DNA of 64,000 nt, from contig NZ_CAJTYX010000013.1 in assembly GCF_910583865.1 (NCBI RefSeq), positions 1 through 64,000 of the forward strand, in the 5' to 3' direction. Shown one piece after another: positions 39,554-47,549 of this stretch (positions within the stretch are counted from its first letter, which is position 1; each line of letters starts with the position of its first letter). The notes below the pieces were generated by a model that saw only the letters and a program-made list of their open reading frames with translations, did no database searches and was not told the DNA's origin. The translations under genes were made by a program, and so were the position numbers. The DNA comes from an uncultured Muribaculum sp. (GTDB lineage Bacteria; Bacteroidota; Bacteroidia; Bacteroidales; Muribaculaceae).

Positions 39554-39616
39554 TTTTCTAATCGATCTAAAGCTTTAAATATCAAATGAAATTATACGAA
39601 CAGGCTCATTTTCTTA

Positions 39617-40162
39617 TTGATATCCATATTGATACTTGTCATTAACTTTGGCTGTGAACCATTTGATCCTGTCGCAGTATGGGTTATTGATAATAAATCT
39701 GCTATCAATATATCCGTACAGACTAAGTATGAATATGAGGATAGGTTTGAGGAATGTCCTTATGTGCGTACTGTTGATGTTAATGCTATGTCTGTATGTC
39801 AAGTCAGGACTACGAGCTATAATATGAGGGAGATCCAAGAGATGCTCAGCCATTACATTCGACTGAATTTTAGTGTGTCAGATTGCGGCTTGGGGGGCGA
39901 CAAGAAAGATGATATTTGTATCGCCTATTGTAATCTGACTAAAGATTGGTTGATAGAACATGGGGAGGTAATCAACTTCCCGGAGGACTGCACGGTGAAT
40001 CCCGATTTGTGGAAGATCTACGACCTCGACAAGTTCGTTGAGTGGTACGGGCCGCTCAATGCGCAGGGCTGGGACGAAGTGTGGCGCAAGTGGGAGGAAA
40101 GCAAGCGGACCGGCGAGGTCGAGACGGAAATGGCAGCTTTTCCTCCGTTGTGCTGCGAATAG
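39617..40162 (+). CDS. Candidate immunity lipoprotein 2 (paralogue, uncertain 5' end)
   Basis: A protein of about 181 residues with a hydrophobic leader (ISILILVINFGC) and the same C-terminal segment as the preceding gene, but a different N-terminal part. The listed start is TTG 39617. An ATG at 39586 lies 31 bases upstream and is out of frame by one base; removing one base would give a standard lipoprotein start (MKL...RLIFLL...NFGC). The 5' end may therefore be mutated. No toxin tip adjoins it, so it looks like an orphan immunity gene left from an earlier toxin. The shared 3' half supports repeated cassette exchange. Confidence 0.6.
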   Translation: MISILILVINFGCEPFDPVAVWVIDNKSAINISVQTKYEYEDRFEECPYVRTVDVNAMSVCQVRTTSYNMREIQEMLSHYIRLNFSVSDCGLGGDKKDDICIAYCNLTKDWLIEHGEVINFPEDCTVNPDLWKIYDLDKFVEWYGPLNAQGWDEVWRKWEESKRTGEVETEMAAFPPLCCE

Positions 40163-40207
40163 GAGCTGACGTGCCGAGGTGTGGAAGCACGTGGGCGGCG
40201 CGGAATC
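39974..40207 (+). repeat. Copy 2 of the 234-base direct repeat
   Basis: Near-identical to 39320-39553, differing at scattered positions. It covers the 3' end of the second immunity-like gene and the DNA just before the TonB-receptor promoter, marking the right edge of the toxin island. Confidence 0.85.
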
Positions 40208-40220
40208 ACAATAAATGGGG

Positions 40221-40252
40221 ATTGCGGGGAAGATGCGGGGTGAGTAACTTTG
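40221..40252 (+). promoter_or_regulatory. Putative promoter of the TonB-dependent receptor gene
   Basis: ATTG (40221-40224), 20 bases, TAACTTTG (40245-40252): a near-ideal Bacteroidota promoter. Transcription would start near 40256, one base before the first ATG (40257). Either the message is leaderless or the real start is the ATG at 40326. Confidence 0.6.
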
Positions 40253-40325
40253 CGGCATGATGAAGAGATGGAATGAAACGTCGCGTGGCGCGAGAGCTGC
40301 TGCGCTTATATGTGCGTCCAGACGG

Positions 40326-42572
40326 ATGGCCGTGTCGGCGATAGTTGTCGCAACCGTGGCAAATGCGGCTTATGGCGCCGACAGGGCTATGCCGGAGCCT
40401 TCGGGTGCGCCGACGGAGTGGGCCGACACGACAGTGACGCTCGGCGAAGTGGGGGTGACGGCCATAAAGGCCACCGCCGCCATCGACCGCCTGCCGGTGG
40501 CATCGACCGTGGTGGGCGAGCGCGAAGTGGAGCGCCTCAACATCACCACCATCAAGGGTATGAGCGAGGTGGCGCCCAACTTCTACATCCCCGACTACGG
40601 GTCGAGGATGACCTCGTCGGTCTATATCCGTGGCATCGGGGCACGTATCGACCAGCCGGTGGTGGGGCTTAACGTTGACAACGTGCCCTATCTAAACAAG
40701 GACAACTTCGATTTCGACCTGAGCGACATCGAGCGCATAGAGCTGCTGCGCGGCCCGCAGTCGACCCTCTACGGGCGCAATACCATGGGCGGCCTCATCA
40801 ACATATACACCCTTTCGCCGATGAAGGTGCAGGGGGTGCGCGCCATGCTGGAGTATGGCAGCCGCAACAGCGTGCGTGCCGGGGTGTCGTACTACGGGCG
40901 TGTAAACCGCCGGCTCGGCATGGCGGTGAGCGGCAATTTCAGCCATACCGACGGATTCTACCGCAATCTGCACACCGGCGAGAAATGCGACAAGGAGAAC
41001 CAAGGCTCCGCCCGCTGGAAAACGGTGTGGCTTCCGTCGGAGCTCGTCAGTGTGGAGAACACGGCTTCCTTCCAGATCGTAAGGCAGGGCGGATACCCAT
41101 ATGAATCGCTTGAGACACGGCGTATCGACTACAACGACACATGTTTCTACCGACGCTCGTCGTTTACCGACGGGCTTACCGTGCAGTGGAAGCCGTCGGA
41201 GCGCGTGGCGCTGTCGAGCATCACGTCGGTGCAGTATGTCACCGACAACATGACCCTCGACCAGGATTTCCTTCCGCAGGACTATTTCACGTTGACGCAG
41301 CGCCGCCACGAGTGGGCCTTGACGCAGGATTTCGTGGCGAAAGGCACGGCGGGAGAGCATTACAGCTGGCTCGCCGGCCTGTTCGGATTCCACAGGCACA
41401 CGTCGATGTGGGCGCCGGTCACGTTCAAATCGACAGGCATCCGGGAGCTTATCACGTCGAATATCCCTTTGCAGTCGGAGTGGCACGGCGACAGCTTCGT
41501 GCTCCACAGCGACTTCTCCGCGCCTGTCGACGGCGGCGCCATCTATCATCAGGGTTCCTGGCGGCAGGGACGCTGGACATTCACCCTCGGGCTGCGCCTC
41601 GACGTTGAGCACACGGCGCTTACCTACAACAGCCGGTGCAGAACGGGTCTGACGGTGCATGTGCCGATGGGTCCGATGGGAGTGCGTCCCGTGAGCCGCG
41701 ACGTGGATATAGACGAGCACGGACATATGTCGAAAACCTATGTCGAATTCCTCCCGAAAGTGGCAGCCACCTATTCATTCGGCTCACGAGGCGAGAGCAA
41801 TGTCTATGCCTCCATAGCCCGGGGCTACAAGTCGGGTGGCTACAACACGCAGATGTTCAGCGACATCCTACAACAGACGATGATGGCGCAGCTCGGGCGT
41901 GGGAACGGAGAACTTGATGTAGACGATGTCACCTCCTACCGTCCGGAGCAGAGCTGGAACTATGAGGCCGGTGCCCACCTGTCGCTTCTCGGCGGGGCGC
42001 TGTCAGTCGACGGGGCGCTGTTCCTGATCCAATGCCGCGACCAGCAGCTGACCGTGTTTCCCGAAGGGAGCCAGACCGGACGCCGCATGACCAACGCCGG
42101 CCGCACGCGCATCTATGGAGCGGAGCTGTCGGCACATTGGCGCACTCCGCTTGACGGCTTGAGCATCAGCGCCTCATACGGGCATACCGACGCATGTTTC
42201 CGTAGCTATCGGTCGGGCGACGAGGATTTCCGCGGGAAGCAGATACCGTATGCTCCGAAGAATACGCTTTTTGCAGCTGCCGACTACCGTATCGGCGTGG
42301 ATGGCAAGATGTTAAATGATGTTATTCTCAATGTCAACTGCCGTGGCACGGGTGACATCATGTGGGATGACCAGAACACTGTGAAACAGCCGTTTTATGC
42401 CCTTATGGGCGCATCAATCACCTTCGAGGCGGCGAAGTATTCGCTGTCGCTATGGGGCGAGAACCTGACCGGCACGCAATATGACACATTTTATTTCGTT
42501 TCTATTGAGAACTCCTTCGTGCAGCGCGGAAAGCCTTGCCGTCTGGGAGCTACGCTAAGACTGAAATTCTGA
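40326..42572 (+). CDS. TonB-dependent outer-membrane receptor
   Basis: A TonB-dependent receptor of about 748 residues, with a signal peptide (MAVSAIVVATVANAAYG), a plug domain (LPVASTVVGEREVERLNITTIKGMSEVAPNFYIPDYG ... RIELLRGPQSTLYGRNTMGGLINIYT) and a C-terminal beta-barrel ending in GATLRLKF. Unlike SusC it lacks the N-terminal carboxypeptidase-regulatory domain and a SusD partner, suggesting a siderophore, cobalamin or other small ligand. The frame is open from ATG 40257; 40326 is preferred because the promoter places the transcript start at about 40256 and because this ATG begins a normal-length signal peptide. The next gene follows by 15 bases, so they form an operon. Confidence 0.92.
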   Translation: MAVSAIVVATVANAAYGADRAMPEPSGAPTEWADTTVTLGEVGVTAIKATAAIDRLPVASTVVGEREVERLNITTIKGMSEVAPNFYIPDYGSRMTSSVYIRGIGARIDQPVVGLNVDNVPYLNKDNFDFDLSDIERIELLRGPQSTLYGRNTMGGLINIYTLSPMKVQGVRAMLEYGSRNSVRAGVSYYGRVNRRLGMAVSGNFSHTDGFYRNLHTGEKCDKENQGSARWKTVWLPSELVSVENTASFQIVRQGGYPYESLETRRIDYNDTCFYRRSSFTDGLTVQWKPSERVALSSITSVQYVTDNMTLDQDFLPQDYFTLTQRRHEWALTQDFVAKGTAGEHYSWLAGLFGFHRHTSMWAPVTFKSTGIRELITSNIPLQSEWHGDSFVLHSDFSAPVDGGAIYHQGSWRQGRWTFTLGLRLDVEHTALTYNSRCRTGLTVHVPMGPMGVRPVSRDVDIDEHGHMSKTYVEFLPKVAATYSFGSRGESNVYASIARGYKSGGYNTQMFSDILQQTMMAQLGRGNGELDVDDVTSYRPEQSWNYEAGAHLSLLGGALSVDGALFLIQCRDQQLTVFPEGSQTGRRMTNAGRTRIYGAELSAHWRTPLDGLSISASYGHTDACFRSYRSGDEDFRGKQIPYAPKNTLFAAADYRIGVDGKMLNDVILNVNCRGTGDIMWDDQNTVKQPFYALMGASITFEAAKYSLSLWGENLTGTQYDTFYFVSIENSFVQRGKPCRLGATLRLKF

Positions 42573-42587
42573 AACAAAAACATTATT

Positions 42588-43502
42588 ATGAAATTGACTA
42601 AGACACTATTGACCGGATTGCTCTCTGTCGGCATCCTATCTTCTTGTAACAGCAAAAGCGATGATCCAAGGTATGAGATGACGATTCCGCGTACGTTGCT
42701 TGTTAAGACGTCCAACAGTGCCACATCGCAGTCTGCCACCACACTTACCTCGGCAAAGGTTGGCCTTGACCTCTATAATAATACTACGGCCACATTCAGC
42801 GTCAACAATGTGCGTATGCCCAACGGATCGATGGAGGTGATAAGCGCCGGGCCGATGAAGTACACTACCAATTCCATCGGTTACCGCTTCATTCCTCAGG
42901 CAGGCACCTCTTATTCGGGCGTGAGCGATCCATCGGAGTTCGATTTCTATATGGGAGGAATCAATCAGGTGAATTCCCGTCTTAAGATTGAGGATGGCGA
43001 TATGTCAGTGCTCGGCTACAGCAACACGATGTACCTGTTCACGTCTACCACCGTCACCGGCAACGGAGCACCGTTCACCACTACCGAGGCCAACAAGAAT
43101 GTCATACAGTTTATCATCCAGAACGGTGACATGGACGGACAGTTCAAGTCTACATTATACTGGATGAAGCCCTTTTTCTCCAATACTGTTACCGATGAGT
43201 CAAACATGGGCATAGCCGGACTGTCAGCTAATGTCAATATCGACAACAGCACGCTTGAAATTGTCAGCGGCGATACCCCGATTGTCCCAAAGAAGGTTGA
43301 GGACGGTTCGGCAACCCTTACCACTGACATGACGGCCTATAAGGTGAGCAATCTGCGCCTGACCATAGGTGATTTCTCCGGCTCAGTGAACCGTCTTGAG
43401 TTCGATCTTGAGCATACTCCGGCAGTAGCCGAAGGTGAGACTCCCGTCACCAACAGCTACCATGTCAGCGCCGTTCTGCGAGAGTCTCCGGACAATAACT
43501 GA
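42588..43502 (+). CDS. Lipoprotein of unknown function
   Basis: A 304-residue lipoprotein (MKLTKTLLTGLLSVGILSSCNSK) with a beta-rich sequence and many Thr/Asn/Ser residues. I do not recognise a family. It starts 15 bases after the TonB receptor and is followed by a terminator, so it is probably the second gene of a two-gene operon. A surface binding partner of the receptor is the simplest guess, without direct evidence. Confidence 0.6.
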   Translation: MKLTKTLLTGLLSVGILSSCNSKSDDPRYEMTIPRTLLVKTSNSATSQSATTLTSAKVGLDLYNNTTATFSVNNVRMPNGSMEVISAGPMKYTTNSIGYRFIPQAGTSYSGVSDPSEFDFYMGGINQVNSRLKIEDGDMSVLGYSNTMYLFTSTTVTGNGAPFTTTEANKNVIQFIIQNGDMDGQFKSTLYWMKPFFSNTVTDESNMGIAGLSANVNIDNSTLEIVSGDTPIVPKKVEDGSATLTTDMTAYKVSNLRLTIGDFSGSVNRLEFDLEHTPAVAEGETPVTNSYHVSAVLRESPDNN

Positions 43503-43525
43503 AAAATTGCATTACATACATAATC

Positions 43526-43560
43526 CGGCGGGGTGTCACCATTGGCATCCCGCCGTTTTT
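43526..43560 (+). terminator. Intrinsic terminator after the receptor/lipoprotein operon
   Basis: CGGCGGGGTG (43526-43535) pairs with CATCCCGCCG (43546-43555), one wobble, followed by five T. It separates this operon from the convergent MFS gene. Confidence 0.75.
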
Positions 43561-43575
43561 ATGTCAGAACGGGGG

Positions 43576-44793
43576 TCAATCCTCGTCGTCGTAGATCTGG
43601 CGTGTCAGGAAGAAACGTTTGGTAAAGAGGAAGAAAAGTGCCGTACCGGTAGCCTGCATTACGGCCGTGGTCCAGAATGCGGCGCTGTAGCCGGCGTATT
43701 CCACGAGCATTCCTCCGGCGAGAATACCGAGTCCCATGCCGGTGTCCCAGGATGTGAGTATCGATGAGTTGGCAGTGCCGCGCTGGTCATGCCGCGCCAC
43801 GCGCACAAACATCGTGAGCATGGCGGGATACATGTGACCGTTGCCCAAGCCTATAAGCATAGCCGACAGGAAGTAAGCCCACGGTTGTTCCACTGCGGCA
43901 AAAAGCGTGTAGCCCAGGAGCGACAGCACTACCCCTTCGGCGCAGTTCGCTGTAAGCTTGCCCTGGCGGAGGGCCTTGGCGCCCTGAAGCCTGGATGCGA
44001 ACAGTCCGAACGACAGGAGCATGAAGAATATCCCCGTGCCGTTGGTGATGCCAAGTTCTTCCTTGCCGTAGATGGCTACATAGTTGCTCATCACACCCCA
44101 GCACAATCCGAACAATGAGATGTTGACCGCCATGAGCCATGCGCGTGTGAGGAAGAACCGGTCGAGGCTAAGCTTGGCTTTCTTCAGTACAGGCTTTCTC
44201 GGTTCCATCTTTATTGTCGACACGGCGTAGAAGCCAACCATGGCGAGTACCAGGGCGATCCAGAACAGCAGCTCGAAATTGTCCGTGGCGGAGTATATGT
44301 AGATCCCGGTGGTGGGGGCGAAGGCCATGGCGAGGTTGTTGCTCAGACCGTAGTACCCTATCCCCTCGTTGCGCCTTTCCGACGGAAGCACATCCATCGC
44401 CACGGTGCTGTTGGCTACGGTGACAGCACCGAATGGAAGTCCATGCAATGTCCTGACTATGGCGAACATCAGCACCGTGCCTGCTCCGATATATCCGGCA
44501 AACAGTATGAAAAAGAAGAAAAAGCATGTCACGAGCACCTTCTTACGGTTGAATGTGTCGACAATGAATCCGCTGAATGGCCTTACCAGAAGTGCGGCCA
44601 GCACATAGCCCGAAAGTACTATGCCGATAAGGTCCTTGTCGGCGTTGAACTGAGCGTCAAGATATATCGGCAGTAAGGGCGTGAGTATGTAGAATGAAAA
44701 GAACAGCAGGAAGTTACCGGTCATGGCACGCATGTAGTTGGCGTTCCATAGCTGCGAGTCCTCTCTTTTGTCGTTCTTTATTTCAGTTATCAT
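43576..44793 (-). CDS. MFS transporter
   Basis: A 405-residue inner-membrane protein with about 12 hydrophobic helices and the MFS loop signature near helix 2-3 (VRPFSGFIVDTFNRKKVL). The overall look is that of drug/sugar efflux MFS proteins (FLLFFSFYILTPLLPIYL at the N-terminus). The substrate cannot be assigned. It is a single gene, convergent with the receptor operon and divergent from acpP-fabF. Confidence 0.88.
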   Translation of the reverse strand: MITEIKNDKREDSQLWNANYMRAMTGNFLLFFSFYILTPLLPIYLDAQFNADKDLIGIVLSGYVLAALLVRPFSGFIVDTFNRKKVLVTCFFFFFILFAGYIGAGTVLMFAIVRTLHGLPFGAVTVANSTVAMDVLPSERRNEGIGYYGLSNNLAMAFAPTTGIYIYSATDNFELLFWIALVLAMVGFYAVSTIKMEPRKPVLKKAKLSLDRFFLTRAWLMAVNISLFGLCWGVMSNYVAIYGKEELGITNGTGIFFMLLSFGLFASRLQGAKALRQGKLTANCAEGVVLSLLGYTLFAAVEQPWAYFLSAMLIGLGNGHMYPAMLTMFVRVARHDQRGTANSSILTSWDTGMGLGILAGGMLVEYAGYSAAFWTTAVMQATGTALFFLFTKRFFLTRQIYDDED

Positions 44794-44853
44794 AGGTTAC
44801 GGTCCTTATATATTAATGTGTGAGAAGTGGCGTTGCGGCCGATTACGGCGCTG

Positions 44854-44861
44854 CAAAGTTA
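44854..44861 (-). promoter_or_regulatory. Putative -7 element of the MFS gene
   Basis: TAACTTTG on the minus strand, 60 bases before the MFS start. A -33 element is not clear. The remainder of the gap to acpP is AT-rich, with the palindrome and promoter listed separately. Confidence 0.45.
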
Positions 44862-45000
44862 CTAAGCGGCGGAGTTAAACCGCTTTCGGGTGATATATAA
44901 TGTAACAAAAATGTAATTGATTAAGTATTAGTGATATGCCTTAATAAATGTAAAAGCATGGGAAAACAGACCAAAAAATCGGCCAAAATCATTGTTTTGC

Positions 45001-45021
45001 GCACAAAACGACTGTTTGTGC
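45001..45021. promoter_or_regulatory. Palindrome upstream of the acpP promoter, possible operator
   Basis: GCACAAA and TTTGTGC (7-base perfect arms) are separated by 7 bases and lie ten bases before the acpP -33-like element. The position suits an activator or repressor site. No regulator is identified. Confidence 0.35.
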
Positions 45022-45030
45022 ATAAAAAAG

Positions 45031-45062
45031 TTTTAGTAATTCGATTAAAATTACTTACTTTG
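45031..45062 (+). promoter_or_regulatory. Putative acpP-fabF promoter
   Basis: TTTT (45031-45034), 20 bases, TTACTTTG (45055-45062). It would give a leader of about 35-40 bases before acpP. Same -7 variant as the susCD operon promoter. Confidence 0.55.
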
Positions 45063-45103
45063 CACTGCAAAATCGCAAATCATTAATTTTAAAATTTATA
45101 ACT

Positions 45104-45340
45104 ATGTCTGAAATTGCATCTCGAGTAAAGGCTATCATCGCCGACAAGCTCAATGTTGATGAAACCGAAGTAACCGAAAACGCAGAATTCACCAAGGACC
45201 TCGGCGCAGACAGCCTCGACACCGTAGAGCTTATCATGGAGTTTGAGAAGGAATTCGGCATCTCTATCCCCGATGACAAGGCCGAAGGCATCACCACTGT
45301 CAAGGATGCTATCGACTTCATCGAAGAGGCCAAGAAGTAA
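45104..45340 (+). CDS. acpP: Acyl carrier protein
   Basis: A 78-residue acidic protein with the phosphopantetheine attachment motif GADSLDTVEL (Ser37). It carries growing acyl chains in type II fatty acid synthesis in the cytoplasm. Length and sequence are standard. It is followed after 48 bases by fabF, the usual acpP-fabF pair, under one promoter. Confidence 0.98.
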   Translation: MSEIASRVKAIIADKLNVDETEVTENAEFTKDLGADSLDTVELIMEFEKEFGISIPDDKAEGITTVKDAIDFIEEAKK

Positions 45341-45388
45341 TTCCGGCTTCAGCTTCTAACAAAACAGACTGTAAATCTAACCTCACTA

Positions 45389-46654
45389 ATGGAATTAAAG
45401 AGAGTTGTCGTAACAGGACTCGGAACCCTCAACCCTCTGGGCAACGACGTGGAAACCACGTGGAAGAACGCCCTTGATGGAGTGAGCGGAGCCGGCCCTA
45501 TTACACATTTTGACGCCTCTAAGTTCAAGACACAGTTTGCCTGCGAGGTTAAGGACTTCAACACCAACGATCATTTCGATCGCAAGAAGGCCCGTCAGCT
45601 CGACCTATACGCACAGTATGCGCTCGTGGCTGCCAAGCAGGCAATACAGGACGCGGCCCTCGACTACGAGGGGCTTGACAAGAACCGTGTCGGTGTCATC
45701 GTGGCTGCCGGCATCGGTGGTCTGCATACTTTCGAGGAGGAAGCGGGCTACTTCGCCCTCCACGGAGAAGAACAGGGGCCAAAATACAATCCTTTCTTCA
45801 TCCCCAAGATGATCGCCGACATCGCAAGCGGCCATATCTCCATGGAGTATGGCTTCCACGGCCCTAATTACGGCGTGGTGTCGGCTTGCGCCACTTCCAC
45901 CAACGCGATCATCGACGCGTACAACCTCATCCGTCTCGGAAAGGCTGACGCAATCGTCACAGGCGGTGCCGAGGCGGCCATCTACCCTGCGGGTGTAGGC
46001 GGATTCAACTCCATGCACGCCCTCTCCACCCGCAACGACAGCCCTGCCACCGCTTCGCGTCCGTTCAGCGCCTCGCGCGACGGATTCGTGATGGGCGAGG
46101 GTTCGGCGGTGCTCATCCTCGAAGAGCTTGAGCATGCCAAGGCACGTGGAGCCAAAATCTACGCTGAAGTCGTAGGTGGCGGAATGTCGGCTGATGCCTA
46201 CCATCTCACTGCTACCCATCCCGAAGGGTTGGGCGCCAAGCTTGTGATGGAGAATGCGCTTGAGGATGCGGAGATGAAGCCTGAGGATATCGATTATATC
46301 AACGTGCATGGCACTTCGACACCGGTTGGCGACAAATCGGAGGTGAAGGCTATCAAGGAGGTGTTTGGCGATCATGCCTACAATCTCAACATCAGTTCTA
46401 CCAAGTCGATGACAGGCCATCTCCTCGGCGCTACCGGAGCCCTGGAAGCTTTGTTCTGTGTCAAGGCTGTGCAGGACGATGTCGTGCCTCCTACCATCAA
46501 CCATGCCGATGATGATCTTGATGAGGAGATTGATTATAATCTCAACTTCACCTTCAACAAGGCTCAGAAGCGCACCGTCAACGCCGCGTTGTCCAACACG
46601 TTCGGTTTCGGCGGCCACAACGCTTCGATCATTGTTAAGAAGTACGCTGAATAA
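45389..46654 (+). CDS. fabF: 3-oxoacyl-[acyl-carrier-protein] synthase II
   Basis: A 421-residue condensing enzyme that elongates acyl-ACP with malonyl-ACP. The Cys-His-His triad is visible: Cys167 in VVSACATSTNA, His in INVHGTSTPVGD, and His in STKSMTGHLLGATGA; the C-terminal glycine-rich segment FGFGGHNAS is also present. Forms an operon with acpP. A hairpin follows before ispD. Confidence 0.98.
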   Translation: MELKRVVVTGLGTLNPLGNDVETTWKNALDGVSGAGPITHFDASKFKTQFACEVKDFNTNDHFDRKKARQLDLYAQYALVAAKQAIQDAALDYEGLDKNRVGVIVAAGIGGLHTFEEEAGYFALHGEEQGPKYNPFFIPKMIADIASGHISMEYGFHGPNYGVVSACATSTNAIIDAYNLIRLGKADAIVTGGAEAAIYPAGVGGFNSMHALSTRNDSPATASRPFSASRDGFVMGEGSAVLILEELEHAKARGAKIYAEVVGGGMSADAYHLTATHPEGLGAKLVMENALEDAEMKPEDIDYINVHGTSTPVGDKSEVKAIKEVFGDHAYNLNISSTKSMTGHLLGATGALEALFCVKAVQDDVVPPTINHADDDLDEEIDYNLNFTFNKAQKRTVNAALSNTFGFGGHNASIIVKKYAE

Positions 46655-46708
46655 TCTTTATGCTTGCAGGCCTCTGTCTGCGTGCTGCTGATTATAAAAT
46701 CTTATTAT

Positions 46709-46740
46709 AGCGGTGTGCCGGAATTTTCGGTACACCGCTT
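46709..46740 (+). terminator. Hairpin between fabF and ispD, probable terminator
   Basis: AGCGGTGTGCCG (46709-46720) pairs with CGGTACACCGCT (46728-46739) with one G-U wobble. The T-tail is short. The stem resembles the GGTGTGTCG hairpins at 7664 and 23388. Confidence 0.55.
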
Positions 46741-46768
46741 TGCGGTTATTCATACACACTCTAAAGTC

Positions 46769-47491
46769 ATGTGTGATCTGCCAAATACATTCAATATAAT
46801 AGTCGCCGCAGGTAGCGGTTCGCGGTTCGGTGCCTATCTACCGAAGCAATTTTGCCTTTTGGCCGGACGTCCGGTGCTGTTCCATACAATCGAGGCGTTC
46901 AGACGGGCGTTGCCCGGAGGTGAGATACTGCTCGTGATCAGCGATGCGCATCGCGATTTGTGGCATGGCCTGTGCGACCGTCATGGCTTCGAGTCGCCGC
47001 TCATTGTTGGCGGTGGCGCGAGCCGCTGGGAATCGGTGCGTAATGCCGTCATGGCGATTGAAGCTCCTACGTCGGGCGATGTCATTACAGTGCACGACGG
47101 TGCTCGGCCTCTTGTGTCCGACCGGGTTATCCGCGAAGCCGTGATTGCAGCGGCACGCGACGGCGTGGACGGCGCAGTTCCGGCGGTTCCGGTAACCGAC
47201 TCTGTTAGGATGCTCGACGATGATGGTGGGTCTGTGCCGCTGGTACGTCAGCGCCTGCGTGCCGTGCAGACTCCGCAGGCATTTCCGGCACATTTGCTCC
47301 GTGAGGCCTACGAACTGCCTTTCTCGACAGAATTCACCGACGACGCTTCGGTGATGTCAGCTGCCGGTCATTGCGGCATAGTGCTGACGGAAGGTTCATG
47401 CGAGAACATAAAGATAACGCATCCCGATGACCTTGCTTTGGCGGAGATGATACTGGCCCGTCGTGAGGGAAGCGCCGTGCGCACGGTGTGA
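46769..47491 (+). CDS. ispD: 2-C-methyl-D-erythritol 4-phosphate cytidylyltransferase
   Basis: A 240-residue cytoplasmic enzyme that joins CTP and MEP in the non-mevalonate isoprenoid pathway. Family motifs are the N-terminal nucleotide-binding loop VAAGSGSRFGAYLPKQF, HDGARPLV, and QTPQAF. The frame is open from 46664, but ATG 46769 gives a protein that begins just before the nucleotide-binding loop, and the hairpin 46709-46740 lies within the longer version. recG follows after 58 bases. Confidence 0.96.
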   Translation: MCDLPNTFNIIVAAGSGSRFGAYLPKQFCLLAGRPVLFHTIEAFRRALPGGEILLVISDAHRDLWHGLCDRHGFESPLIVGGGASRWESVRNAVMAIEAPTSGDVITVHDGARPLVSDRVIREAVIAAARDGVDGAVPAVPVTDSVRMLDDDGGSVPLVRQRLRAVQTPQAFPAHLLREAYELPFSTEFTDDASVMSAAGHCGIVLTEGSCENIKITHPDDLALAEMILARREGSAVRTV

Positions 47492-47549
47492 TTGCGTGAA
47501 AATGCCATTACGGGATAGGCTGATGGAATGACAATATCAATGTAGGTGG

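Noticed and set aside
39320..40207. Insertion sequence flanked by the 234-base repeats
   Set aside because: No transposase between the copies and no terminal inverted repeats; the repeats are gene 3' ends.
40692..41726. Minus-strand frame of 344 codons inside the TonB receptor
   Set aside because: Shadow frame with low-complexity His/Arg composition; the plus-strand receptor is clear.
45605..46618. Minus-strand frame of 337 codons inside fabF
   Set aside because: fabF is certain on the plus strand; the antisense frame has no known domain.
46664..46768. N-terminal extension of IspD from 46664
   Set aside because: The extension has no similarity to IspD and contains a terminator-like hairpin.
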